Shown here piece after piece: positions 1-9,780 of a DNA stretch of 64,000 bases. How positions within the stretch are numbered: position 1 is the stretch's first letter; each line of letters begins with the position of its first letter. A program made the position numbers and the translations under genes. The notes under the pieces were generated by a model. It was not told where the DNA came from. It was given only the letters and a program-made list of their open reading frames with translations, and did not search any database. The DNA comes from Hyphomicrobiales bacterium (GTDB taxonomy: Bacteria > Pseudomonadota > Alphaproteobacteria > Rhizobiales > Beijerinckiaceae): positions 175,695-239,694 of the forward strand of contig JAIXTM010000014.1 of assembly GCA_027483945.1 (NCBI GenBank), read 5' to 3'.

Positions 1-293
1 GCACGTTCTGGGGCGTGCAGTACCACCCGGAATTCTCCCTCGCCGAGCTCGCGGTGCTTCTGCGCCGCGTCGCGCCGCTGATGATCGAGGAGGGTTTCGC
101 GCCCGACCGGCCGGCGGTCGCGGCCTATGCCGCCGATCTCGACGCGCTCCACGCCGATCCCTCCCGGACCGACCTCGCCTGGCGGCTCGGGCTGGACGAA
201 CAGGTGCTCGACGACGACCTGCGCACGCTGGAGATCCGCAATTTCCTGGAGCAACGGGTGAAGCCCGGGGCGAGCCGGCGCGGGCGCGCCTGA
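1..293 (+). CDS. Type 1 glutamine amidotransferase, C-terminal end (partial)
   Basis: Only the last 96 or so codons are present; the 5' end lies outside the window. The visible residues carry the class I glutamine amidotransferase signature around FWGVQYHPEF, which supplies the His and Glu of the Cys-His-Glu triad that releases ammonia from glutamine. The tail after the motif is about 80 residues, longer than in an anthranilate or carbamoyl-phosphate synthase subunit, which fits the stand-alone GMP-synthase-like amidotransferase proteins. The nucleophile Cys cannot be checked, so the acceptor substrate is unknown. A strong terminator follows before purA. Confidence 0.75.
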   Translation, partial: TFWGVQYHPEFSLAELAVLLRRVAPLMIEEGFAPDRPAVAAYAADLDALHADPSRTDLAWRLGLDEQVLDDDLRTLEIRNFLEQRVKPGASRRGRA

Positions 294-379
294 GCGCCCT
301 TGCGTCAGGCCACGAGGCACCGCCGGTCGGGCTTGACCTTCATGGCCCGATCGACCAAGAGGGCGTGCAAGGACTTTAG

Positions 380-405
380 AACCCCGGCCTTGCGCCGGGG
401 TTTTT
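380..405 (+). terminator. Rho-independent terminator upstream of purA
   Basis: A 9-bp perfect stem (AACCCCGGC at 380-388 with GCCGGGGTT at 394-402), a 5-base loop, and a run of T to 405. It ends transcription of the upstream amidotransferase gene, so purA probably has its own promoter or depends on readthrough. Confidence 0.85.
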
Positions 406-428
406 CATGAAAACGACAGGTGGATGCG

Positions 429-1721
<1,293 letters not shown>

Positions 1722-1782
1722 GGACCCAAGGGCCCCCGCAAGGGTTGACGATGGCGGTTAACGAGGTCATTCCAGCAAGCCC

Positions 1783-3072
1783 ATGGCCGATTACCTGCCC
1801 CTGATTTCCCGCGCCGTCGCCAATCTCCAGAGCGACACGCCCGATGCGAGGCGCGCCATCTACGAGCGCGCCCGCGCGGCTCTCGACCAGCAGCTGCGCT
1901 CGCTCGATCCGCCGCTGTCGGAGGACGCGATCTCGCAGGAGCGGGTGTCCCTCGACGATGCGATCGCCCGCGTCGAGGCCGAGCGCGTGGCCGCGGCCAT
2001 GCCCTCCTTCCTCGACCAGCTGCGCGCTGCCGAGACCTCCGCCACCGCCGACGAGCCGCTGCCGCCGGACGAGGTGCCGCAGGGCATGGACACAGGGGAT
2101 GTGGAACGGCCTGACCACGACCGTTCCACGCCGTTCCAACGGAACGTTCCACCGGCCGCCGACCGCGATCCCGATCCGTCCTTCGACGCCGGCGACGCGC
2201 CCGATCCGGCGCTCCGCCCCGCCCGCCCCCGCATCGACACGCCGGCGCCCAAGCCCGATCGCTCGGCCCGCAACCGGACCATCGTGATGGGAGCGGTGCT
2301 CGGCCTGGTGATCGCGGGAATCGCCGGGATCGCGCTGGTCACCAAGGACCGCTCCCAGGCTCCGGACGCCCAGCCGCGCACCAGCCAGCCCGATGCGCCG
2401 GCGGGAAGCGGCGACCGCAAGTTCGGCGACCGGGTCGGCGGCGATGCACTGCCCTCCAACAACCAGGCCCGCGCGCCCCAGCAGCCGCAGCAACCGGCGC
2501 AGACGCCGGCGGCCCAGGGCCAGCCGGGCGTTCCCGTCGCCCAGCGCGCGATCCTCTACGAGGAAAGCGCCGAAAATCCTCGCGTGCCAGTGGTTTACAA
2601 CGGCCGCGCCGTCTGGCGCCTGGACTCGGTCAATGTCGGCCAGGGCCAGCCTGCCGAGACCGCGATCCGCGCCGATGTCGAGATACCGGATGCGGGCTTC
2701 AACCTGACGATGATCATCCGCCGCAACGTGGACGCGACGCTGCCGGCCTCGCACCTCGTGCAGCTCAGCTTCGCCACCGCGAGCGACGCCCGCGCCGTGC
2801 GCGATGTCGGCGTCCTGCAGATGAAGCAGGACGAAAACGCCCGCGGTCAGCCGCTGGCCGGCCTGCCGGTGCCGGTGACGCCGGACGTCTACCTGATCGG
2901 CCTGTCGAACATCCGGCCCGACGTGCAGCGCAACGTCGCGGCCCTGAAGGAAAACGGCTGGATCGACCTCCCGGTCCGCTTCGCCAGCGGCCGCCGCGCG
3001 ATCATCGCGATCGAGCGGGGCGTTTCCGGCGAGCGCACCGTGCGCGAGGCCTTCCAGGCCTGGGGGCAATAG
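1783..3072 (+). CDS. Membrane-anchored protein of unknown function
   Basis: A 429-residue protein that I cannot assign to a named function. The first 95 residues are charged and helical. A Pro/Asp-rich low-complexity stretch follows, then one clear membrane segment near residues 166-185 (IVMGAVLGLVIAGIAGIALV). A Pro/Gln-rich linker comes next and a globular C-terminal domain occupies about residues 245-429. The probable topology is a cytoplasmic N-terminus with a periplasmic C-terminal domain. The gene lies 61 bp after purA on the same strand and converges on rpoH. Proteins of this architecture beside purA and rpoH occur in other Rhizobiales as far as I recall, which suggests a conserved envelope protein. 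Confidence 0.85.
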   Translation: MADYLPLISRAVANLQSDTPDARRAIYERARAALDQQLRSLDPPLSEDAISQERVSLDDAIARVEAERVAAAMPSFLDQLRAAETSATADEPLPPDEVPQGMDTGDVERPDHDRSTPFQRNVPPAADRDPDPSFDAGDAPDPALRPARPRIDTPAPKPDRSARNRTIVMGAVLGLVIAGIAGIALVTKDRSQAPDAQPRTSQPDAPAGSGDRKFGDRVGGDALPSNNQARAPQQPQQPAQTPAAQGQPGVPVAQRAILYEESAENPRVPVVYNGRAVWRLDSVNVGQGQPAETAIRADVEIPDAGFNLTMIIRRNVDATLPASHLVQLSFATASDARAVRDVGVLQMKQDENARGQPLAGLPVPVTPDVYLIGLSNIRPDVQRNVAALKENGWIDLPVRFASGRRAIIAIERGVSGERTVREAFQAWGQ

Positions 3073-3082
3073 CCTCCGGACG

Positions 3083-3104
3083 GCCGGCGCGTCAGCGCGC
3101 CGGC
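3083..3104. terminator. GC-rich hairpin between convergent genes, possible bidirectional terminator
   Basis: A 9-bp perfect stem (GCCGGCGCG at 3083-3091 with its complement at 3096-3104) with loop TCAG that contains the rpoH stop codon. It lies between the 3' ends of the unknown membrane protein gene and rpoH. There is no T run, so the terminator role is inferred only from position. Confidence 0.35.
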
Positions 3105-3994
3105 AGCGCCGCGGCCGGCATTTCTCGGCGCGCGATCAGGTCGCGCACCGCATCCTGCACCTTCTCGAAGGCCCTGACCTCGATCTGCCGCACGCGCTCG
3201 CGCGACACGCCGAACTCGGTCGACAGATCCTCCAGCGTGATGGGCTCGTCCGCCAGACGGCGCGCCTCGAAGATGCGCCGCTCGCGCGGATTCAGGACGC
3301 CGAGCGCGTCCTTGAGCGCGGCAAGCCGGTTCTGCTTGTCCTCGTCCTGGACGAGGCGGGTTTCCTGGTCCTCCTGATCGTCGACCAGCCAGTCCTGCCA
3401 TTCGCCGCCGCCCTCGCCGTCGGCACGCAGCGGCGCGTTGAGCGACGTGTCGCCGCCCAGGCGCCGGTTCATGTCGATGACGTCCTGCTCCGGCACGCCG
3501 AGCTTGGTCGCGATCAGCTTCACCTGGTCGGGACGCAGATCACCCTCGTCCAGCGCAGAGATGCGGCTCTTGGCCTTGCGCAGGTTGAAGAACAGCTTCT
3601 TCTGGCTGGCCGTGGTGCCCATCTTCACCAGCGACCAGGACCGCAGGATGTATTCCTGGATCGCCGCCTTGATCCACCACATGGCGTAGGTCGCCAGCCG
3701 GAAGCCCTTGTCCGGCTCGAAGCGCTTCACGGCCTGCATCAGGCCGACATTGCCTTCCGAGATCACCTCGCCGATGGGCAGGCCATAGCCGCGATAGCCC
3801 ATCGCGATCTTCGCCACGAGGCGCAGATGCGAGGTCACCAGCTTGTGCGCGGCATCGCGGTCCTCGTGCTCGCGCCAGCGCTTGGCGAGCATGTATTCCT
3901 GCGACGGCTCCAGCATCGGAAACCGGCGGATCTCGTCGAGGTAGCGCGCCAGACCGCCTTCGGCGGAAATGGCGGGAATCGAACCATTGGCCAT
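3092..3994 (-). CDS. rpoH: RNA polymerase heat-shock sigma factor RpoH (sigma-32)
   Basis: A sigma factor directing RNA polymerase to heat-shock promoters. The 300-residue protein has region 2 near residues 50-120 (ending in RLATYAMWWIKAAIQEYI), the RpoH box QKKLFFNLRK that separates sigma-32 from sigma-70, and a region 4 helix-turn-helix near residues 245-285 (SREVRQIE-type segment). I chose the ATG at 3994 because AGGAG sits at a good distance (revcomp of 4001-4005) and the protein begins at the family position; the longer reading frame to 4195 adds low-complexity sequence. The gene is 208 bp downstream of rluD on the same strand, with a 22-base palindrome in the gap. More than one rpoH is common in this order, so other copies may exist elsewhere. 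Confidence 0.95.
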   Translation of the reverse strand: MANGSIPAISAEGGLARYLDEIRRFPMLEPSQEYMLAKRWREHEDRDAAHKLVTSHLRLVAKIAMGYRGYGLPIGEVISEGNVGLMQAVKRFEPDKGFRLATYAMWWIKAAIQEYILRSWSLVKMGTTASQKKLFFNLRKAKSRISALDEGDLRPDQVKLIATKLGVPEQDVIDMNRRLGGDTSLNAPLRADGEGGGEWQDWLVDDQEDQETRLVQDEDKQNRLAALKDALGVLNPRERRIFEARRLADEPITLEDLSTEFGVSRERVRQIEVRAFEKVQDAVRDLIARREMPAAALPAR

Positions 3995-4165
3995 CAAACG
4001 TCTCCTTCGCCCCCTCTCATGAGGCGGGCCCTCGCGACGCCGTTCGGCCGTCGCGGCTCTCCGATGATAGCGGAAAGCATGGCCCGACGGGAAGACCCGA
4101 CGCGGGAACCCGCGCCGTCTGAGCCCTCCCCGGCGCGAAGGATGATCGGGCCGGCGCAAGCCCCC

Positions 4166-4187
4166 CGATGTGCGCTGGCGCACATCG
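4166..4187. promoter_or_regulatory. 22-base perfect palindrome upstream of rpoH
   Basis: CGATGTGCGC at 4166-4175 and GCGCACATCG at 4178-4187, separated by TG. It lies between the end of rluD (4203) and the start of rpoH (3994). There is no T run on either side, so it is not a typical terminator. It may be an operator for rpoH or an RNA-stability hairpin at the end of rluD. Confidence 0.4.
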
Positions 4188-4202
4188 CGAAGCACGTGTT
4201 GC

Positions 4203-5216
<1,014 letters not shown>

Positions 5217-5237
5217 AAGGACGTCTTCCGAAACGGC

Positions 5238-5266
5238 TTGAATGCGGGGGCCGCCCCCGGTATAGG
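5238..5266 (+). promoter_or_regulatory. Sigma-70 promoter for tRNA-Glu
   Basis: TTGAAT at 5238-5243 and TATAGG at 5261-5266 separated by 17 bases, 21 bases before the mature tRNA 5' end. Spacing and distance match a strong housekeeping promoter. Confidence 0.75.
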
Positions 5267-5287
5267 GTCCGCACCCGGCCAGCGGAA

Positions 5288-5363
5288 GCTCCCTTCGTCT
5301 AGCGGTCTAGGACGTCGCCCTCTCACGGCGAAAACAGGGGTTCGAGTCCCCTAGGGAGCGCCA
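5288..5363 (+). tRNA. tRNA-Glu (anticodon CTC)
   Basis: A 76-base cloverleaf. The acceptor stem GCTCCCT pairs with AGGGAGC, the anticodon stem closes a 7-base loop CTCTCAC giving anticodon CTC (codon GAG), the T arm contains GGTTCGAGTCC, the discriminator is G, and CCA is encoded. A near-consensus promoter precedes it. It stands alone, with a histidine kinase gene downstream on the same strand; a short inverted repeat around 5366-5379 may end the transcript but has no T run. Confidence 0.95.
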
Positions 5364-5441
5364 TCGGCCTTGAAGGCCGGAGCGCCGCCGGGTTCCCTCC
5401 GTGTCAGCCACGTCTCCATGTGCCGACAAGCATGTGGGAAA

Positions 5442-5500
5442 TCCGCTCGAACCGGGCTATGCCGGTTCATGCTCCGTATGGGAGCAGCCGGCCAAGCGGA
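5442..5500 (+). other. Candidate folded leader RNA (three-way junction) before the MHYT kinase gene
   Basis: Three nested helices can be drawn. A closing stem TCCGCT (5442-5447) pairs with AGCGGA (5495-5500). Inside are hairpin 1 (7 bp, GAACCGG 5449-5455 with CCGGTTC 5462-5468, loop of six) and hairpin 2 (5 bp, GCTCC 5471-5475 with GGAGC 5481-5485, loop GTATG). It lies in the 214-base gap between tRNA-Glu and the kinase start at 5578. I cannot match it to a known riboswitch class. Function is inference. Confidence 0.35.
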
Positions 5501-5577
5501 ACTGTTGGGCGGCGCCGGCGTTTTACATCCCTTGGCCGGCCAAGGGCCGAGGGCGTGGGCGAGGGTCTGGCGACATT

Positions 5578-7842
5578 ATGGGTCATTCAGGAACGCATGA
5601 CGGTGCCCTCGTGGTCCTGTCGATCCTGATCGCTGTGCTTGCCTCCTACACGGCCCTGGACCTGGCCGGGCGCATGCGCGCCTCCACGGGCCTCTATCGC
5701 TATGCCTGGCTTGGCTCGGCCGCCGTCGCCATGGGCGGCGGCATATGGTCCATGCACTTCGTGGCGATGCTGGCCTTCAGCATCCCCGATATCCCGTTCT
5801 CCTACGACCTCACGTTGACGCTGGTCTCGCTCGCTTTGCCGGTCGTCGTCACCGCCTTCGGCTTCCTGGTGTCCAGCCGGGCCGGGGCCACGCCCATGGT
5901 GCTCGGCTTCGGCGGCCTCGTCATGGGGCTTGGGATCGCCGGCATGCATTATGCCGGCATGGCGGCGATCCGCATGGCCGCCACCCTCACCTATGTGCCG
6001 GCCTGGATCGTCATCTCCATCCTGATCGCGATCGGCGCATCGGCCGTCGCCCTGTGGCTCGCCTCGCGCCAGACCGGGTGGCCGGAACGGGTGGGCGCTG
6101 CGCTCGTCATGGGTCTGGCCGTTTCGGGCATGCATTACTCCGCCATGTACGGCGCGGTCATCACGCCCTCCGCCGAGGCCCGGACCAGCGTGGCGGCCTC
6201 CGTCGGGCAGACGCATCTGGCCATCTGGATCGCCAGCACGACTTTCCTCATCCTGATCCTCGCGCTGATCGCGGCGATGTTCGACCGGCACTTTGCCCAT
6301 GCCGCCGCGCGCGAGGCGGCCGCCCTGCGCGCCAGCGAGGAGCGCTTCCGCCTGCTCGTGCAGAGCGTGCGCGACTACGCGATCTTCATGCTCGACACCG
6401 AAGGGCGCATCGCCAACTGGAATTCCGGCGCAGAGCGGATCAAGGGCTACCGGGAGAACGAGATCGTCGGCAGCCACATGTCCCGCTTCTATACCCAGGA
6501 GGACCAGGCCGCCGGCGTGCCCTTCGCGGCTCTCGAAACCGCCCGCCGCGAGGGCAAGTTCGAGGCCGAGGGCTGGCGCGTGCGCAAGGACGGGACGCGC
6601 TTCTGGGCCAGCGTGCTCATCGACGCCATCCACGGACCGAACGGCGAGCCGCTCGGCTTCGCCAAGGTGACCCGCGACATCACCGAGCGCAAGCAGGCCG
6701 GCGAGGCGCTGGAAGCGACACGGCAGGCACTCGCCCAGGCCCAGAAGATGGAAGCGATCGGCCAGCTCACCGGCGGCGTGGCGCACGATTTCAACAACCT
6801 GCTCATGGCGGTGCTCGGCAGCCTGGAACTGCTGCGCAAGCGGCTGCCGCCCGACCCGCGCGCGGAGCGTCTGCTGGACAATGCCGTCCAGGGCGCCCAG
6901 CGCGGCGCCGCGCTGACGCAGCGCATGCTCGCCTTCGCCCGCCGGCAGAACCTCAATCCCCGCCCGCTGGACGTGGCTGCGCTCGTCGATGGCATGGACG
7001 AATTGTTGACCCGCTCGATCGGGCCGGCCATCGAGATCGCGACGCGGTTCCCGCCCGGCCTGCCCCGGGCCGTCGCCGACGCGCACCAACTCGAGCTCGG
7101 CCTCCTGAACCTTGTCGTGAATGCCCGCGATGCCATGCCCGCGGGCGGCACGATCACCATCTCGGCCCGCGCTGCGTCGGGCGGTGGCGAGACAGGCCTG
7201 CAGCCTGGCCCTTATCTCTGCCTCAGCGTCACCGACACGGGGGAGGGCATGGACGAGGAGACGCTAGCTCGGGCCCACGAGCCCTTCTTCACCACGAAAG
7301 GCGTCGGCAAGGGCACGGGGCTCGGCCTGTCCATGGTCCATGGTCTGGCCGAGCAGTCCAGGGGCAAGCTCGTCATCGTCAGCCGCAAGGGCGTGGGCAC
7401 CACGGCGGAAATCTGGCTCCCCGCCGTCGACGGGCAGGCCGAGCCCCAAGCGGCGGATGCGGCGCCTGCGCCCGTTGCGACGGGGGGCGGACGGCGCCTG
7501 CGCATCCTCCTGGTCGACGACGATCCGCTCGTCCTGGAGAACGCCGCCGCCATGCTGGAGGACCTCGGCCATACCGTGATCCCGGCCCGTTCGGGTCCCG
7601 AGGCGCTAAGCGTTCTGGGACAGGGGGTGGAGCCGGATATCGTCATCACCGACCACGCCATGCCGGGCATGACCGGCCTCCAGCTGGTGGAGCGCATCCG
7701 AACCGCCTCGCTGGACCTTCCGGTGATCCTGGCCACGGGCTATGCGGAGTTGGCTCCGGAGGCCTGTAGCGGCTTGCAGCGGCTGCAGAAGCCGTTCAGC
7801 CAGGCCGACATCGCGCAGGCCATCGACGGTCTCCTGAGCTGA
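5578..7842 (+). CDS. Hybrid sensor histidine kinase with MHYT membrane domain, PAS domain and receiver
   Basis: A 754-residue inner-membrane signalling protein. Residues 1-235 form the seven-helix MHYT sensor with its repeated Met-His motifs MHFVAM (59), MHYAGM (123) and MHYSAM (185), proposed to bind a metal and sense a diatomic gas. A PAS domain spans about 258-372 (RFRLLVQSVRDYAIFMLD onward). The dimerisation/phosphoacceptor segment GGVAHDFNNLL has His403, and the ATPase boxes NLVVNARDAM and GTGLGLS follow. A C-terminal receiver starts near residue 640, with Asp692 in ITDHAMPGM as the likely acceptor. I chose ATG 5578 (GAGGG upstream) because the frame extending back to 5401 encodes no family sequence. 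No response regulator gene adjoins; the partner is unknown. Confidence 0.93.
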   Translation: MGHSGTHDGALVVLSILIAVLASYTALDLAGRMRASTGLYRYAWLGSAAVAMGGGIWSMHFVAMLAFSIPDIPFSYDLTLTLVSLALPVVVTAFGFLVSSRAGATPMVLGFGGLVMGLGIAGMHYAGMAAIRMAATLTYVPAWIVISILIAIGASAVALWLASRQTGWPERVGAALVMGLAVSGMHYSAMYGAVITPSAEARTSVAASVGQTHLAIWIASTTFLILILALIAAMFDRHFAHAAAREAAALRASEERFRLLVQSVRDYAIFMLDTEGRIANWNSGAERIKGYRENEIVGSHMSRFYTQEDQAAGVPFAALETARREGKFEAEGWRVRKDGTRFWASVLIDAIHGPNGEPLGFAKVTRDITERKQAGEALEATRQALAQAQKMEAIGQLTGGVAHDFNNLLMAVLGSLELLRKRLPPDPRAERLLDNAVQGAQRGAALTQRMLAFARRQNLNPRPLDVAALVDGMDELLTRSIGPAIEIATRFPPGLPRAVADAHQLELGLLNLVVNARDAMPAGGTITISARAASGGGETGLQPGPYLCLSVTDTGEGMDEETLARAHEPFFTTKGVGKGTGLGLSMVHGLAEQSRGKLVIVSRKGVGTTAEIWLPAVDGQAEPQAADAAPAPVATGGGRRLRILLVDDDPLVLENAAAMLEDLGHTVIPARSGPEALSVLGQGVEPDIVITDHAMPGMTGLQLVERIRTASLDLPVILATGYAELAPEACSGLQRLQKPFSQADIAQAIDGLLS

Positions 7843-7947
7843 AGGGTTCCGACCCGACGCCGCGTGGTTGCAGCCTTAGGCCTATTGCTACCTTGATCTG
7901 AAAAGCGGACCGGTCCCTAATGGCAAAGGGTTCGGGGGTTATTTTTT

Positions 7948-8673
7948 ATGCCGCGCAGATCGCTTGATCTGACGCTCGAATTTCTTGCGCGTATTGATGC
8001 GGCGCCGGATGAACTGGCGGTCTGCCGGGAATTGCTCACGATCGCCGGCGACTATGGATTCGAGCAATTGCTGGCCGGATCGATTCCGCTCCCGGGCGTT
8101 CCGGAAGCGGCCCACCACGGCCACGTCATCATGGAGCTCTGGCCGCCAGGCTGGACCGAGCGCTATTTCAACCACGGCTACCTGCGCGACGATCCGGCGA
8201 TCCAGCGGGTCGTCGCATCGGACATCCCGTTCCAATGGTCAGAGCTGGAGGCGATGTACCGCGACGATCCGACCGGGCGGCGGATCATGAACGAGGCCGC
8301 CGATTTCGGCCTGCGCGACGGGTTCACTGTGCCGATGCATCCCATCGAGGGCGGCGTGATCGGGTTTTCCCTCGCTGGTCCGAAACTGGAACTGCCGCCC
8401 GGCGCCAAGCCGATGCTGAACATGCTGTCCAACTTCGCCATGGCGCGGGCGCTCCTGATCCAGGACAAGAAGCCGGCGCCGCGCCTGACCCAGCGCGAGA
8501 TCGACATCCTGCGCTGGCTGGCGGAAGGCAAGACCGCCTGGGAGATCGGCCGCATCTTCAATACGGCGGAGAACACGGTGAACAACCAGCTCCGCCTGCT
8601 CAGGGAAAAATTCGGCGCCACCCGTAATACCCAGATGCTGGCGCTCGCCTTTCGACATCGGATCATCACGTAA
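7948..8673 (+). CDS. luxR: LuxR-family autoinducer-binding transcription factor
   Basis: A quorum-sensing regulator of 241 residues. The N-terminal domain shows the acyl-homoserine-lactone pocket pattern: Trp and Tyr in WPPGWTERYF, the DDP pair, PFQW, and the Gly-rich GGVIGFSLAG strand. The C-terminal LuxR helix-turn-helix begins at LTQREIDILRWLAEGKT and includes the recognition helix around NTVNNQLRLLREKF. It lies directly upstream of a luxI gene with a perfect lux box in the 77-base gap, the classic arrangement in which the ligand-bound protein activates luxI. The start at 7948 is the only ATG that keeps the whole ligand domain; the upstream region is T-rich with GGGGG near 7934. Confidence 0.93.
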   Translation: MPRRSLDLTLEFLARIDAAPDELAVCRELLTIAGDYGFEQLLAGSIPLPGVPEAAHHGHVIMELWPPGWTERYFNHGYLRDDPAIQRVVASDIPFQWSELEAMYRDDPTGRRIMNEAADFGLRDGFTVPMHPIEGGVIGFSLAGPKLELPPGAKPMLNMLSNFAMARALLIQDKKPAPRLTQREIDILRWLAEGKTAWEIGRIFNTAENTVNNQLRLLREKFGATRNTQMLALAFRHRIIT

Positions 8674-8678
8674 GGTCA

Positions 8679-8696
8679 ATAGCAGGAACCTGCTAT
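8679..8696. promoter_or_regulatory. lux box (LuxR operator) upstream of luxI
   Basis: A perfect inverted repeat: ATAGCAGG at 8679-8686, AA, then CCTGCTAT at 8689-8696. Its size, spacing and place, starting six bases after the luxR stop and 54 bases before the luxI start, match the 18-20 base lux boxes bound by LuxR-type activators. It predicts positive feedback on luxI. Confidence 0.85.
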
Positions 8697-8750
8697 GGGC
8701 CGAGCCGCAGACGCTCGCCAGACTCCGTCCCGGTGGGGATGGAGTTTGAG

Positions 8751-9371
8751 ATGATTCATTTGGTCACAAGCGAGAATTTTGGAAGCTACGCCTCGGTCAT
8801 GGAGAAGGCCTTCCGTTTGCGCCACGACGTGTTCGTCGAGGAAATGGGCTGGGAGGCCCTGCGCCGCGGAAATGGTCTGGAAATCGACCAGTTCGACGAG
8901 GGCCAGGCGGTGCACATGGTATATCTGGAGGGCAGCGAGGTCCTCGGCTACCAGCGCATGCTGCCGACCACCGCGCCGCACCTGCTGTCCCATGTCATGC
9001 CCGAATTGTGCGAGGGCCCACGCCCGCACGGCGATCATATCTGGGAATGGACGCGCTATTGCGTGCCCAAGGAGCACCGGGAGCGCGGACGCAAGCTCAG
9101 CCCCGTGGCGAACGCGCTGCTCTCCGGCATCGTGGAATGGGGCCTGGACCGGGGCATCGACACGGTCATCATCCAGATGGATCCGCTGTGGCTGCTGCGC
9201 CTCGTCCAGTTGCACTTCATGGTGACGCCGCTCGGCTTCCCCAGGGAGATGTCGGGCCGCGACACGATGGCCGTCACCGCGACCTTCAACTGGGGCACGC
9301 TCCAGCGCCTGCGCGAGATGCGCGGGGACAGCGACAGCGTTCTGGCCGCCGAATTCAGGAGGACGGGTTGA
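8751..9371 (+). CDS. luxI: Acyl-homoserine-lactone synthase (LuxI family)
   Basis: Makes an N-acyl-homoserine lactone from S-adenosylmethionine and an acyl-carrier or acyl-CoA donor. The N-terminal half has the conserved FRLRHDVFVEEMGW segment (Arg, Phe, Trp), the acidic LEIDQFDE stretch, the Arg of GYQRMLPT, and the Glu-Arg pair in WEWTRYCV. Length (206 residues) fits the family. ATG 8751 is preferred over GTG 8733 and ATG 8739 because GGAG lies six bases before it and related enzymes begin with MIHLVTS-like sequence. The lux box sits just upstream. A small ORF overlaps its stop codon. The acyl chain cannot be predicted from sequence. Confidence 0.94.
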   Translation: MIHLVTSENFGSYASVMEKAFRLRHDVFVEEMGWEALRRGNGLEIDQFDEGQAVHMVYLEGSEVLGYQRMLPTTAPHLLSHVMPELCEGPRPHGDHIWEWTRYCVPKEHRERGRKLSPVANALLSGIVEWGLDRGIDTVIIQMDPLWLLRLVQLHFMVTPLGFPREMSGRDTMAVTATFNWGTLQRLREMRGDSDSVLAAEFRRTG

Positions 9372-9568
9372 GCGTCCAGCCGGGGCCGAAGCCGGACCAG
9401 GATGGCATCGACGCGATCTGCCGGCTTCTCCAGCAGGCGATCGAAATCGCCGACGAGACCGGGGCTCCCGCGCTGCGGCACTTCCTGGCCATGGCCGCCC
9501 TGGAGGCGGTGAACCAGCGCCCCTCCGCGGCACCCGACCTTGTCCGGCTGCTCTATCGCGACGGATGA
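9368..9568 (+). CDS. Small protein of unknown function, translationally coupled to luxI
   Basis: A 66-residue ORF whose TTG start overlaps the luxI stop (TTGA). A perfect AGGAGG at 9357-9362 lies 5 bases before it, strong evidence of translation. The product looks all-helical and soluble, with an Asp/Gly/Pro-rich start and an amphipathic helix around DAICRLLQQAIEIADETG. I do not recognise the family. Its 3' end overlaps the convergent DUF2783 gene by 16 bases. Coupling to luxI suggests a role tied to autoinducer synthesis or its control, which is inference. Confidence 0.6.
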   Translation: MSVQPGPKPDQDGIDAICRLLQQAIEIADETGAPALRHFLAMAALEAVNQRPSAAPDLVRLLYRDG

Positions 9569-9780
9569 ACGGAAGGCGCTGACCCGGCCTGCCGGGCCAG
9601 CGCCAACGCCTCCCGCAACACGCCAGGATCGCCGACCTGATTGGCAAGGATCAGCACGAGACGCGTGTTGAGCCGGGCGCTGTCCTCGTCGCTCAGGCCG
9701 CGATGGGCTTCCACCAGAAGCCGATAGGCGGCATCCGGGTCGGCGAGCCGGCACGCCGTGTCAAGTCCGGGCGGTGTCAT
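9553..9780 (-). CDS. DUF2783 domain protein
   Basis: A 75-residue helical protein matching my memory of the DUF2783 family (core ADPDAAYRLLVEAHRGLS and the LVLILANQVGD segment), which usually sits beside a flavin monooxygenase and an MBL-fold protein. That is exactly the context here. Its ATG at 9780 overlaps the stop of the monooxygenase gene (ATGA), so it is the last gene of a coupled four-gene chain. No catalytic motif is visible; a small partner or subunit of the monooxygenase is possible but unproven. Confidence 0.75.
   Translation of the reverse strand: MTPPGLDTACRLADPDAAYRLLVEAHRGLSDEDSARLNTRLVLILANQVGDPGVLREALALARQAGSAPSVHPSR

Noticed and set aside
5430..5510. Cobalamin riboswitch before the MHYT kinase
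   Set aside because: The fragments AATCCG and AACTGT are suggestive, but the conserved B12 box and core are absent and the downstream gene is unrelated to cobalamin.
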